Below, piece by piece: positions 47,681-57,117 of a stretch of 64,000 bases of DNA (its first letter is position 1; each line of letters starts with the position of its first letter). The notes under the pieces are model-generated. The model was not told where the DNA came from. It made no database searches and saw only the letters and a list, made by a program, of their open reading frames with translations. Source of the stretch: Meandrina meandrites (Eukaryota; Cnidaria; Anthozoa; Scleractinia; Meandrinidae); assembly GCA_963693305.1 (NCBI GenBank), contig OY855913.1, positions 20,652,015 through 20,716,014 of the forward strand, written 5' to 3'. Made by a program: the position numbers and the translations under genes.

Positions 47681-47871
47681 TCGATTCGTCTTTATTTTTG
47701 TCCAATCTGTTGATTAAGAGCCAGATAAACATAATCTAAAGTTTCAAAGTTTCAAAGTTTCCAAGAGATATTGCATTCGATTCGTCTTTATTTTTGTTCA
47801 ATCTGTTGATTAAGAGCCAAATAAACATAATCTAAAGTTTCAAAGTTTCAAAGTTTCCAAGAGATATTGCA
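47681..47871. repeat. Tandem duplication, about 96-bp unit
   Basis: Two copies start GATTCGTCTTTATTTTTGT and end AAGTTTCCAAGAGATATTGC. Each contains AGTTTCAA-type short repeats. Confidence 0.95.
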
Positions 47872-48420
47872 AAAATGCTTATTTTTGGCCCTCATAATCG
47901 TAGTGGTCGGGAAAACTGTCGGAAACACCAATTAAGTCACTGTTAGTGAGCTGTAAGATTGCGGCAAAATTCAAAGCCGTTTACTTTTGAAGTTCACCTG
48001 AGTCGGTGACTTTGGTTTTAGCGGAAAATCATGGTGTTGTGTAGCACTAAACTGCACAAATAATACACAGCCTAGAGTAAGTAATTTAAAGTTTTCTAAA
48101 GGTCAAAAATTTAGGGAACGTTGGCTTGTGAAAGTGAAAAGAGAACTGTTTGATCCAAAACAAGCATGCACTCACGACCATTTATGCGGGTAGGCAACGC
48201 AGTAAGAAATTACAGTGTTATGGGAATCCGATGGCAAATGAAGTAAACATACTAGGCAAAAGTTTTTATTCACCGAGTTTAAAGAATGTAGCCGGGCTAG
48301 AAAGCGTTCAGTTACGTTTTTAATTCTCCATGCATTTGTCCATATTTTTTCCGCAAATTAACGCGGTTCGCGGAAAAAATATATATAGGCAAATGTATGG
48401 ATAATTAGTATCAGTAATCA

Positions 48421-48431
48421 CATGATTTCGA

Positions 48432-48465
<34 letters not shown>

Positions 48466-48545
48466 CTCAAAGGCTAACAAAATTGCACGAGCCTGTAGGG
48501 CGAGTGCAATTTGTAAAAATTTACGAGTGCTTATTTTTTCCAGTT
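48421..48545. mobile_element. Palindromic element with two levels of direct CGAG blocks
   Basis: Arms GGAATAAATAAGCA and TGCTTATTTTTTCC are separated from the next paired segment by CGAG on both sides (48455-48458 and 48524-48527). The inner AATTGCA/TGCAATT pair is followed by CGAG (48488-48491 and 48501-48504) and the apex CCT-GTA-GGG. Confidence 0.88.
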
Positions 48546-48740
48546 GTTAACAATATACAAGCAACCATTTCTGTCACGCTTTGGTAATTTTCGTGACAAG
48601 TTCATGTGTCCAGCGCCTGGCTGTGAATTTGACGTGTGCATTCATGCGTAAATATTCAATTCATGCGCTCTCTGCAAGTGCTGTTTTTTACTTCAGAAAA
48701 GTCTTCTCGCCGTTAAATTTGAAGAACTTGTATATGCAAT

Positions 48741-49650
48741 AGGACTACATGCTGTCCAATTTGGAAATAATTGGATAAAAAAAAATTCCGAGGACAGCCA
48801 AAATTGGTCGAGGCCGTAGGCCGAGTCCAATTTTGCTGTCAGAGGAATTTTTTGAATCTAATTATTTCCAATTTGGACAAGCATGTAGTCCTGTTACCTA
48901 TTAATTATATAGCTATTCAGTCAATCCAGCATAAACACTTATGTCCAGAACGGAAAAAGCCTACAGTAATAGCAAGAATAGCATAGCATCTGCAACTCAT
49001 TCAAAGCATTGTCTTCACAAGTAAAACTTAATAAAACAGTGCAATTTTATTCACCTAAGTTTGTGAAGCTTGCTACAGGGTGAAAATACAGCATCGATCG
49101 ATGAAAGTCGTAAACAAAGTGACACTTTATAATTGTCCGAACGAGCTTATAACTTCTTGAATCTGACATCCTCCTTTTCACTATCTCGTTCGTATTCGTC
49201 ACACTTCAGGGAAAAACGACAATGAATCGCTTCTACGTAGCTCACGGCGAGGAACAATTACCTTCCAACTTACTCGCTTCGCTACGCTGCACTTACGTTC
49301 AGCCAAGTTTTCTTTTCTTGGAGGTGTTTTGGCTTTGGTTTTTGCTTCTTAGGTTAGCACTCTTCTCTTCTGACAACATAGGATTTTTTCATTTTAGTTA
49401 CTACTGCTGAAACGATCAAGAAGAAATTGAAATTTCATTAAATCTCCCTGATAAAATTCCGCCGTTGTCAACTTACAGTTTACAGAGCTCACGCTACGCT
49501 TTGTGCTGATTGGCTAATCTCTATCACATGTCGTTTTTTCTTGCATTTAATTGGCTGAGAGAAACTGTCCTATTATTCTTAAATTGGACAGCTTGTGCAT
49601 AAGCCCTAAGTGAAACTATCCAAATTTATCCTAAATTGGACAGCTCTCAG
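48741..49650. mobile_element. Element with palindromic head (48741-48892) and core shared with 43270-44082
   Basis: The head pairs AGGACTACATGCTGTCCAAT with its complement near 48885. Direct blocks are CGAG/AGAG (48789-48792 and 48841-48844) and CGAG/CGAG (48809-48812 and 48822-48825) around the apex GCC-GTA-GGC. The downstream core (about 49000-49180) matches the element at 43270. The tail repeats AAATTGGACAGCT in inverted relation to the head. No coding sequence is recognised. Confidence 0.8.
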
Positions 49651-50189
49651 AAATTACAAGATAATAGTTGTGCCGGCAATATAGGATTTCCTAACAGCTA
49701 TATAATTAGAATAGCAAACCAAGGGGAAATTTTCCTATGCGGCTAAGGTTCTGCTGCCGTTCATTTCAGTGGGTTTAAGAAACTCCGTCCGTGCCGTGTT
49801 TGTGCACGGTCGAACCGAAAACAGCCTTCAGCACATGATGTTCTGACAGAATATCGAAATACTGAACTAGAATCCACCGAACGGATCTTCTCAGTGCAGG
49901 AGAGCATTCAGCTACAACTCCGTGTTGCTGGCTGATTTCAGTGGACGTTTTACAGGTTAGATTTGCCTGTACTGCGCAGTCGCGGAGTTTGTCGTCATTT
50001 TTGTTTTGAATTCGTTGCTCAGTCACACTTCGGTAATAGCGTACATGAAGTTTTTTAGTCCGCCATTACGGGTCGTTTCGTTCAAGAATGCTCGATGAGC
50101 TGAAACGTCGGTTTTGAATAGTGTGGATGTTCTTCTACTCGTTATTATTGTTTTGCAAGGACATCTAGTGCTACTAATGAAGAAAAAGG

Positions 50190-50337
50190 TGTAGTATATT
50201 TGGTGTAAGTCTACATGATGTAGTATATTTGGTGTAAGTCTACATGACGGGGGAGATATTCGAGAATTTGGAATTCCTATTAAAGTGTTGTGTTCAATCT
50301 GTTTGAATCGAGTCTGTGTTTCATCGTGAACACTACA
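50190..50337 (+). repeat. 5' LTR (148 bp) and adjacent primer site
   Basis: Starts TGTAGTATATTTGG and ends AACACTACA. A 29-bp unit (50190-50218) is duplicated in tandem. A primer-site-like TGGCGACGAGGATGG starts at 50340, 2 bases after the LTR. Compared with the 3' LTR it lacks about 10 bases near 50262. Confidence 0.9.
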
Positions 50338-50429
50338 GCTGGCGACGAGGATGGGATAAAAAGTGTAAAGAATATCTGGAGCAAACATGAATGTGAGATT
50401 TCGACATTGGAGTAATTCGGCCGTTTGAT

Positions 50430-52007
50430 GTGAACAGTGATCCCAGTAGCGTGGGCAGCGAATGGAAACGATGGTTTCGGAGTTTTCAGTTATATGCGGA
50501 TGGTAAAGGACTTATTTTAGTTCCTGATAAGGAAGACAACAAGATACAGCGACGAGCTCTTCTTCTTCATTGTGCTGGACCGGATGTCCAAGATATTTTC
50601 GATGTTTTACCGGATACAGGAGGTGCGAAGGATTACCAGAAAGCTGAAGATGCTCTAACCGGACATTTCGTCATTCAAGTTAATATTCCATATGAACGGC
50701 ATTTGTTTCGAGAGATGGTACAAGCTGAAGGTGAAACGGTCGATCAGTTTGCTGTACGCTTGAGACGCAAGGCCCAGCAATGTGATTATGGCGAGCAAAT
50801 GGAGGCCCAGATAAGAGATCAGATTGTCTCGAGGTGTCAGTCTGACGAGTTACGCCGTAAACTTTTGGAGAAGGGACAAACTCTCACGTTGAAGAGTCTA
50901 CAAGACACCGCAAGGAATTATGAAGCAGTCAAGAGACAAACCAAGAGTATGAGTCGCTCAAATGATTCTGTGAACAGAGTCCGTGATGATAGAAAAAAAA
51001 GATACGATGACAGAATGGGCAACAGCAGAAGTGGAAATTTTCAATCAGGTGGTGATTGCTGGCGATGTGGAAGACGTGGCCATTTTGCCAGAGACCCTCA
51101 GTGCCCTGCAAGAGGAAAGACCTGTTCCAAGTGTTTTCAGATGGGACATTTTGCAACTGTATGCAAAACCAGGGGTGACCCTCGTTTCCGATCAGGAGTG
51201 CGGTACATGCAAGAGGTAGAAGTCGAAGAAGATGAGGATGAGTATGTTTTTGCAGTAGCTGATGAAGAAAGCGGACAAGGAAAAGTTACAGTCAATATTG
51301 GAGGAATCCCAGTGGGAGTGATTATTGATTCTGGATCCAGTGCAAATGTAATTGACCAAACATTGTGGGAGGAACTAAAGAAACAACATGTCAAGTGTGT
51401 ATCGAAGAGAAGCACGAAGAAACTGTACGCCTATGGAGCAACAAGTCAACTGGAAGTTATTGGAACATTTACAGCCGATCTTAGTTTAGCAAACAAGTGT
51501 GTATCAGCAGAGTTCACAGTCATACAAGGGCGAGGAGAACCACTCCTTGGTAGAGAATCAGCTATGAAGCTAGGAGTCCTCAAGCTGCAAGTTCCAGGAA
51601 TTTCAGTGAACAGTGTAGTTGACCGTAATGAACTCATTGCGAAACACCAGGCTGTGTTTGAAGGAATCGGAAAGTTGAAAGACTATCAACTAAAATTGCA
51701 CATCGATACCGAAGTTCAGCCAGTAGCCCAGCCATTACGACGTCTGGCATTCAGCTTGAGAGAGAAAATTGAGAAGAAACTTGATGAACTGTTGCATGAA
51801 GACATCATTGAGAGAGTGGATGGTCCAACGCCATGGGTGAACCCGGTTGTTGTGGTGCCAAAGCCAAATGGTGAAGTTCGGTTATGTGTAGATATGAGGT
51901 GTGCCAATAAAGCGATCATTCGGGAAAAACATCCAATTCCCACAATTGACGAAGTGCTGAACGATATGCAAGAAGGAAGTGTCTTCAGCAAACTTGACCT
52001 GAAATAG
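50430..52007 (+). CDS. Gypsy gag-protease-reverse transcriptase, ends at in-frame stop in RT
   Basis: The ORF has 525 codons in one frame. Residues 1-200 are a gag capsid-like region (WKRWFRSFQLYADGKG near the start). From about residue 210 there are two zinc knuckles: CWRCGRRGHFARDPQC, with an unusual spacing before the last Cys, and CSKCFQMGHFATVC, which is canonical. The aspartic protease motif VIIDSGSSANVID is near residue 300. Reverse transcriptase begins around residue 400 (LRRLAFSLREKI; VRLCVDMRCANKAI). A TAG at 52005-52007 follows FSKLDLK, just before the expected GYHQIEL continuation, so the reverse transcriptase is broken by one nonsense change. Gag and pol share one frame, with no frameshift needed. 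The first listed Met is a convenience start. Confidence 0.93.
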   Translation: MNSDPSSVGSEWKRWFRSFQLYADGKGLILVPDKEDNKIQRRALLLHCAGPDVQDIFDVLPDTGGAKDYQKAEDALTGHFVIQVNIPYERHLFREMVQAEGETVDQFAVRLRRKAQQCDYGEQMEAQIRDQIVSRCQSDELRRKLLEKGQTLTLKSLQDTARNYEAVKRQTKSMSRSNDSVNRVRDDRKKRYDDRMGNSRSGNFQSGGDCWRCGRRGHFARDPQCPARGKTCSKCFQMGHFATVCKTRGDPRFRSGVRYMQEVEVEEDEDEYVFAVADEESGQGKVTVNIGGIPVGVIIDSGSSANVIDQTLWEELKKQHVKCVSKRSTKKLYAYGATSQLEVIGTFTADLSLANKCVSAEFTVIQGRGEPLLGRESAMKLGVLKLQVPGISVNSVVDRNELIAKHQAVFEGIGKLKDYQLKLHIDTEVQPVAQPLRRLAFSLREKIEKKLDELLHEDIIERVDGPTPWVNPVVVVPKPNGEVRLCVDMRCANKAIIREKHPIPTIDEVLNDMQEGSVFSKLDLK

Positions 52008-52850
52008 GGCTATCACCAAATTGAGCTCAGCACTGAGTCCCGTTGTATTACTACGTTTGCAACCCACAAAGGTCTATTCAGATACAAACGGTTAATGTTT
52101 TGGATTTCTTCTGCACCAGAAAAATACCAGCAAGTGTTGCATGATTGCAGTGGGACAGCAAACATTTCAGATGACATCATCATTTTTGGCCCTGACACAG
52201 ATGAGCATGACAGGCGATTGGAGCAAGTGCTAGTCAGGTTGAAAGGAAAAGGGCTTACCCTCAACAAGGAGAAGTGTGTGTTTCACATGCCAAAGCTTAC
52301 ATTCATGGGTTTAGTTCTGTCGCAGAGGGGCATTGGTCCAACAGAAGAGAAAGTTAAAGCAGTCACAGAAACCCGTGAACCCCAGAATGCATCTGAAGTT
52401 AATAGCTTCTTAGGCCTGGTGAATTTCAATGCCAGATTCATACCAGACCTTGCCACTGTCGCAGAACCACTAAGGAGGCTAACAAAGAAAGGAGAACCAT
52501 TCGTTTTTGGTCCTGAACAGCACGCGGCATTCACAGCACTGAAACAGAGGATGGCCCAGGCAGAGACTCTGGGATACTTCGATCGCAATGCCAAGACGAA
52601 GATTATTACTGATGCAAGTCCTGTTGGATTGGGTGCAATTTTGGTTCAAGAACACAACGGGGAGAATCGTGTAATCTGCTACGCTAGCAGGGGACTATCC
52701 GCAGTTGAACGACGATATTCGCAAACCGAAAGGGAGGCCTTAGGAATCGTGTGGGCTTGTGAGAAGTTCCATATTTATCTTTATGGCACGACATTTGAAC
52801 TGTGGACTGATCACAAACCTCTTGAATTCATCTACTCTGCTCGTTCGAAA
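52008..52850 (+). pseudogene. Gypsy reverse transcriptase second half and RNase H (after the stop)
   Basis: The frame continues directly after the TAG with GYHQIEL and KGLFRYKRLMF. It has a short deletion in the APEKYQQVLHDC region and then the active-site block ANISDDIIIFG (ISDD instead of YxDD, common in this group). It continues with LTFMGLVLSQRGI and SFLGLVNFNARFIPDLATVA. RNase H follows with KIITDASPVGLGAILVQ, a YSQTEREALGIVW block and WTDHKPLEFIY. The sequence then runs into LTR text at 52851. No chromodomain or integrase is present. An ORF annotated from an internal Met would be 52095-52907. Confidence 0.92.
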
Positions 52851-54510
52851 GTCTACATGACGGGGGAGATATTCGAGATGGCGGCTATGTTCTGGAGTTC
52901 CTATTAAAGTGTTGTGTTCAATCTGTTTGCATCGAGTCTGTGTTTCATCGTGAACACTACAAAAGGTACGTTTGTGTAGTATTTTGTGTAGTATTTTGCC
53001 AGTAAACATTCTTTCGTGTGAGACTCACATAAACATTGCAGTCGGAGATTGCGCAATACGGACTGGAAAACATCTTCAACAACAGCAGCAAACATTTAGC
53101 TAAGCTTACCTAATTTCTAAGCTTTCTCTCTTGAAAAAATAGAATGCTTACTTCTCTCGTCTTCAAAAGTAAGAAGTAGTCTGTTCCTAGGTAGTCTGGT
53201 TCTTCGCGTTTCTCTTCAGAGAAGTGAAGTATTCAGAGTATATATTTCGGCGAGGATTGTGCCGCTATTCGCGTAATTGGCCGTCGGCCCGGGTTTAATT
53301 TCAAGTTTATGTTTTGTCCTCATTGCTTTTATGATTATTCCTCGCCTTTCACACCTCTCGACAATTGGTAAACATTCCAATTTCACCGTTTTGCACTGCC
53401 AATTTCACTTTCCGTACTGCCAATTTCACTTTTTGTACTGGTTTGGAATTAATTGACGTGTTCTTAGGCAATCATAATGAACTGAGAAATTGTTGCTTGT
53501 ATATTATTAAAACGTATCTGAAAGGTTTCTAGCCAAGCTACATCCTTCAAACTTGGTGAATAAAAACTTTTACCTAGTATGTTTACTTCACGATTCATAA
53601 GTTGTCCAGAATTTAATTTTTGAAGAAATTATTTGCCATTGGATTCCCATACAAACACTGTAATTTCTAACTGTGTTGCCTACCCGTCAAGATGGCGTCG
53701 AAAATCGTGATATTGCCTATCTATCTTTAGCTGAAAATGACACGAATATATTCTTTGAAAGTTTTACACTGCGTGATGCTTTACGGTTTCGAATTTGCAT
53801 TGAGAAATATCCTTTGAGTGGAATTAAATTTTTGTGTACAAATTATTTTTGTGTTTTGTGTGACTCTTGAGTATGAGTACAATCTTAGCTTTTGGCCACA
53901 TCCTGGAAAAACTTCGCGCTCATACCTAAATCGGGTTTTAAGCCGTGCACGTCCTTATTATAATTACATGCAAATAAAAAAAAAAAAGCATTTCAGTAAG
54001 GATATATAACAAAACTCTTTTTTCCATACCAAGCCAAGCGGCTGTTAATTTTTATACGCCACCCAGTGTTTGAAAACTACCTTATATATAATATCGCATA
54101 ATGATTATAATTTTAATTTATTCAGTGCTTAAATAATTTATCTTTTAAACTGGATTCCAATGTAGTGAAAAGTATGAATACCATTTTTTCAAAACGTTGG
54201 TCAATTGAATTACTCAAACTGACTCAAACTCTCAGACTTTACATTATTCGCTGTTCGAATGACGATTGTCTCTTCGATCGCAAAGCCGTGAAAAAATATG
54301 ACGTCACAAAATTCGGACCTCGATCCATTCCTTCCATTCAAATGCGCAGAAGCCTTCGGAAATCTCCGAAGTTTTTGCTGTAGTTTGAGGCTAAGAAAGC
54401 AAAATTTATTTTTTAATGATTTTCTTCAGCGTTTAGTTGCTTTAAAATCGCTAAAGAAAGAATGTCGAAATTTGGTTTATTTGACTTTAAGTATTAATTT
54501 ATTCTTTTAG

Positions 54511-54700
54511 CTTGATGAAGATGGGCACGATAATGTGGAGATCTATTACTCTGATAGTTCTGATAGCACAATATCTAGAACCCTTTCGGGTGGACAGTTA
54601 CCAGGAAGCATTGAACTCCAGGCAGCTGGCTTAATGATTCGGTTTACAAGCAACGGAAGCATTCAAAAAAAGGGCTTTCTACTAAGTTACCAGAGCTTAG
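54511..54700 (+). CDS. CUB domain 4, second-half exon (4b), lacking both C-terminal cysteines
   Basis: The acceptor TTCTTTTAG ends at 54510 and the donor G|GTAGTG follows 54700. The exon is 190 nt long, entering in phase 0 and leaving in phase 1. It encodes LDEDGHDNVEIYYSDSSDST, then TLSGGQLPGSIELQAAGL, and ends GFLLSYQSL. The fold signature (V-x-IYY, AAGLxIRF, GF-x-L-x-YQS) is kept. However, the Cys normally six to seven residues into this exon is absent, and the Cys of 'LCG' is Ser. The two lost cysteines are partners in one disulfide, so the loss is concerted. The frame is open and splice sites are good, which argues against simple decay. Confidence 0.9.
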
Positions 54701-54913
54701 GTAGTGCTAAGTAAAGCGAAGTAAGCGAAGGGGCACAACTAGATTTCGCATAGAATTATTTTAGTGTCATAATAGTTGCTTTAAAAAATGGTTTAAAAAA
54801 GGCTGAAAAATTTAAAAATTTTTTTTAAAAAAGTAAAATTTTAGTAACTTTTTAGCCTTTTTATGATGATTATTTTAGTTTTTGGTAACAATACAAACCT
54901 TTTATAGTCAAAC

Positions 54914-55444
54914 GAAGGCAGCCCAAGCTAACGATAAGAGCCATAGTACACTAGGAGGACTCAATTTGGTGAGTTATTGCTTTGCGAAAATTTCGAACAC
55001 GTGTTCCCAAGGCAGTGGAAACGATTATTGACTGCAACTCACTCGAACGTCGATATCCTGAAATTGGTCAAATCACTACAGAATTTCGACCAGCGTAGTA
55101 ATCTCCAGGAATTTCTTTTTCCTTTCGTTGTTCCTTGGGATGCGCGTGCTCTACTGAAGTGTACATAAATCCTGCAATGTGCGGTCATTGCTTTTCTTGG
55201 TATGCGTACCCGGTTGAACCACAAATGACCAATTTCAGGATTTCGAGCTTTGAGTGAGATAAAGTCAACGCGTTCGAAATTTTTAAATTGGCCTGCGGAG
55301 CTGCAAAAAAAAAAACATAATACAACAACAGTTTAAGTCGGATTTCAACGAAACATTCAATTGTTTCGTTCCCATACAAACCCTTATAAATTGAGTCCTC
55401 CTAGTGTTATGTGGCTCTTATCGCTAGCTTTGGCTGACAGTGGT
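54914..55444. mobile_element. 530-bp hairpin element
   Basis: Ends AAGGCAGCCCAAGCTAACGA and its partner CTAGCTTTGGCTGACAG carry the block ACTAGGAGGACTCAATTT / AAATTGAGTCCTCCTAGT. Further inside, TTTCGAACACG pairs with CGCGTTCGAAA, and ATCCTGAAATTGGTC pairs with GACCAATTTCAGGAT. GTCAAA flanks both sides at a short distance and may be the target duplication. Confidence 0.85.
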
Positions 55445-56167
55445 CAAATCTACTGTTTAAACGGTTTCCCCTAGTAAACTTTCACCTTAAAATTTCAACG
55501 TAGAACTATATCCACAACTCCAATTTTGATTCGATTTGTATGATTTATCGCAAGATGTCAAGTAACAGGAGTAACATCCCAAACAGGTAACTCAAACTCC
55601 TTGGGAGGGGTGTTTAGATAATGGCTTAATTTGGCTCTATATTGCAGTCTATATACTGATGAATTTAAACCACTAATACCAGTCGGTAATAAAGTGTTAA
55701 CATACCGACAGAAAAATCAGCGGTCCTCAACTGATAAAGTATGTAAATTGGATCCTCAAAATAAAGTAGGTATATTAGATGTTCAAAATAAGCCGTTATC
55801 TAATGGCCTAAAATGTAACAGTAGGTATATAGCGTTTTTACATAACGTCACGGCCGCCATATTGGTGTTTCAAAACAAAGAAACGGCGGCTATATTGGTG
55901 TACCAAGCCATTCCTCCGGGAATTAAACTTTATTTGTACACAAAAATTGTCTTTCGTTTTAGTAGATCAATATGGCCAAGTGAGTGAAAGACTCTAAACG
56001 AGATGATAAGTGAATTGTTGACTTGGATAAAGTGAAATAAATGAAGAAGCGTTTTCAAGTCAAATACTCGGAAAGAATATTTCCTGTGTTCCCTAACGGG
56101 AGCAAACCAAAATGAAAGGCAAACTTGCGTTTACCGTTTGGCGAATAACGTCATGATTAATCTCTCT

Positions 56168-56353
56168 TAGTATATACCACACAAGTGAATAGTGCTTTCC
56201 GCGCGCGCTGATTTGTTAACTCGGAGGTGATTAGCAAAGTACTATTCACCTCCGTGCAGCCGAAGAGAAATAAAATAGCTTGGCGCGTCGCTTTGTGTAC
56301 CGAAAGTAATGTTTTGGTGCGCTACTTATTCAACTTGCGTGGTATATACTAAA
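56168..56353. mobile_element. 186-bp MITE
   Basis: Terminal repeats TTAGTATATACCACACAAG and CTTGCGTGGTATATACTAA. The inner GTGAATAGTGC pairs loosely with GTACTATTCAC. It lies immediately beside the hairpin at 56354. Confidence 0.88.
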
Positions 56354-56459
56354 ACAATTATTCACCTCAGTGTCGGTGAAAGTGGTGGATATTTACCTCG
56401 CCGCTTCGCGGCTCGGTAAATATCCACCACTAATCACCTCCACTTCGGTGAATAATTGT
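56354..56459. mobile_element. 106-bp palindromic element with direct CTCG and TC blocks
   Basis: Outer ACAATTATTCACC / GGTGAATAATTGT, inner GTGGTGGATATTTAC / GTAAATATCCACCAC, then CTCG as a direct repeat (56397-56400 and 56412-56415) around CCGC-TTC-GCGG. On the minus strand the apex is CGAG-CCGC-GAA-GCGG-CGAG. Confidence 0.92.
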
Positions 56460-56746
56460 TAATTATATGACATTGCGTAACAGCAATGGGAATGTAACGA
56501 TCGTTTACAGCAGATCGAGATATGAAAAAGAAATTGAATATAAAATGACTTACTTCTCCTCTTCTGTGCGTTACTTGTTTCCCCGTGGTGTTTTGGGTCC
56601 GTTTCAAAGCGATTCAAGTGAGTTTTAGTTTCACTATTTTCCTCGCTATATACCGCCGTAAAACTCGACATAGGGACAAGTAACCCTCCATAGAGCAGAA
56701 TTAAGTGGTTTTTATTGAATTTCTTTTTCATGTTTTGAACTACTTT

Positions 56747-56797
56747 TCATTGATTGATTGATTGCTTCACTTGCTTGATTTGTTGCTCGCTTGATTA

Positions 56798-56828
<31 letters not shown>

Positions 56829-56829
56829 C
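56747..56829. repeat. (TTGA)n microsatellite, imperfect
   Basis: TTGATTGATTGATTG runs interrupted by CTTGC-type variants. Confidence 0.93.
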
Positions 56830-57029
56830 GATTTAGTACCCTTCTACCGACAGCATTTTTTTTATTTTCTATTTTTTAATTTGTATTTAAACATCCTATT
56901 CTAATATCTTGGTAAGGGTTTGTTTTCAACTGAGAAGGAGTACACTTAATCTTTACCCATTTTATAAGGCGTCGAATAAAATTCCTGGTTTGTAATATGT
57001 TTAAGTGTGGAAATCTTTACCTAAAAAAA

Positions 57030-57117
57030 TTAAGTGTCCTGTCTAGAATAAGCGCTTTTCCGATAATAACCGCCTTGTTTCCAATGAGTGCCTGGGCGCT
57101 AAATCAAATCATTACGT
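57030..57117. repeat. Partial copy of the MITE at 42684-43097
   Basis: AAGTGTCCTGTCTAGAATAA and GGGCGCTAAATCAAATCATT match the right end of that element with substitutions. Confidence 0.75.

Larger units (their letters stand above)
50190..52961 (+). mobile_element. Ty3/gypsy LTR retrotransposon, internally deleted, with intact target duplication
   Basis: A 5-bp duplication AAAGG flanks it (50185-50189 and 52962-52966). The 5' LTR (50190-50337) and the partial 3' LTR (52851-52961) share GTCTACATGACGGGGGAGAT and end CATCGTGAACACTACA. Gag, protease, reverse transcriptase and RNase H are present. Integrase and the first part of the 3' LTR are missing: the frame passes from RNase H directly into LTR sequence. 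The intact target duplication shows a normal integration, and the deletion arose either before or after it. Confidence 0.95.
45949..54510. other. 8.6-kb intron inside CUB 4
   Basis: It contains the TTAA palindrome at 46934-47608, a tandem duplication, two CGAG-type palindromes and the plus-strand gypsy copy. I see nothing to name in 45950-46900, 47900-48420 or 52970-54500. Confidence 0.7.

Noticed and set aside
50929..52594. Several minus-strand ORFs of 60-100 codons
   Set aside because: Antisense shadows of the gypsy gag-pol frame.
55655..55700. CTGATGA string near 55656
   Set aside because: No GAAA at the right distance and no stems.
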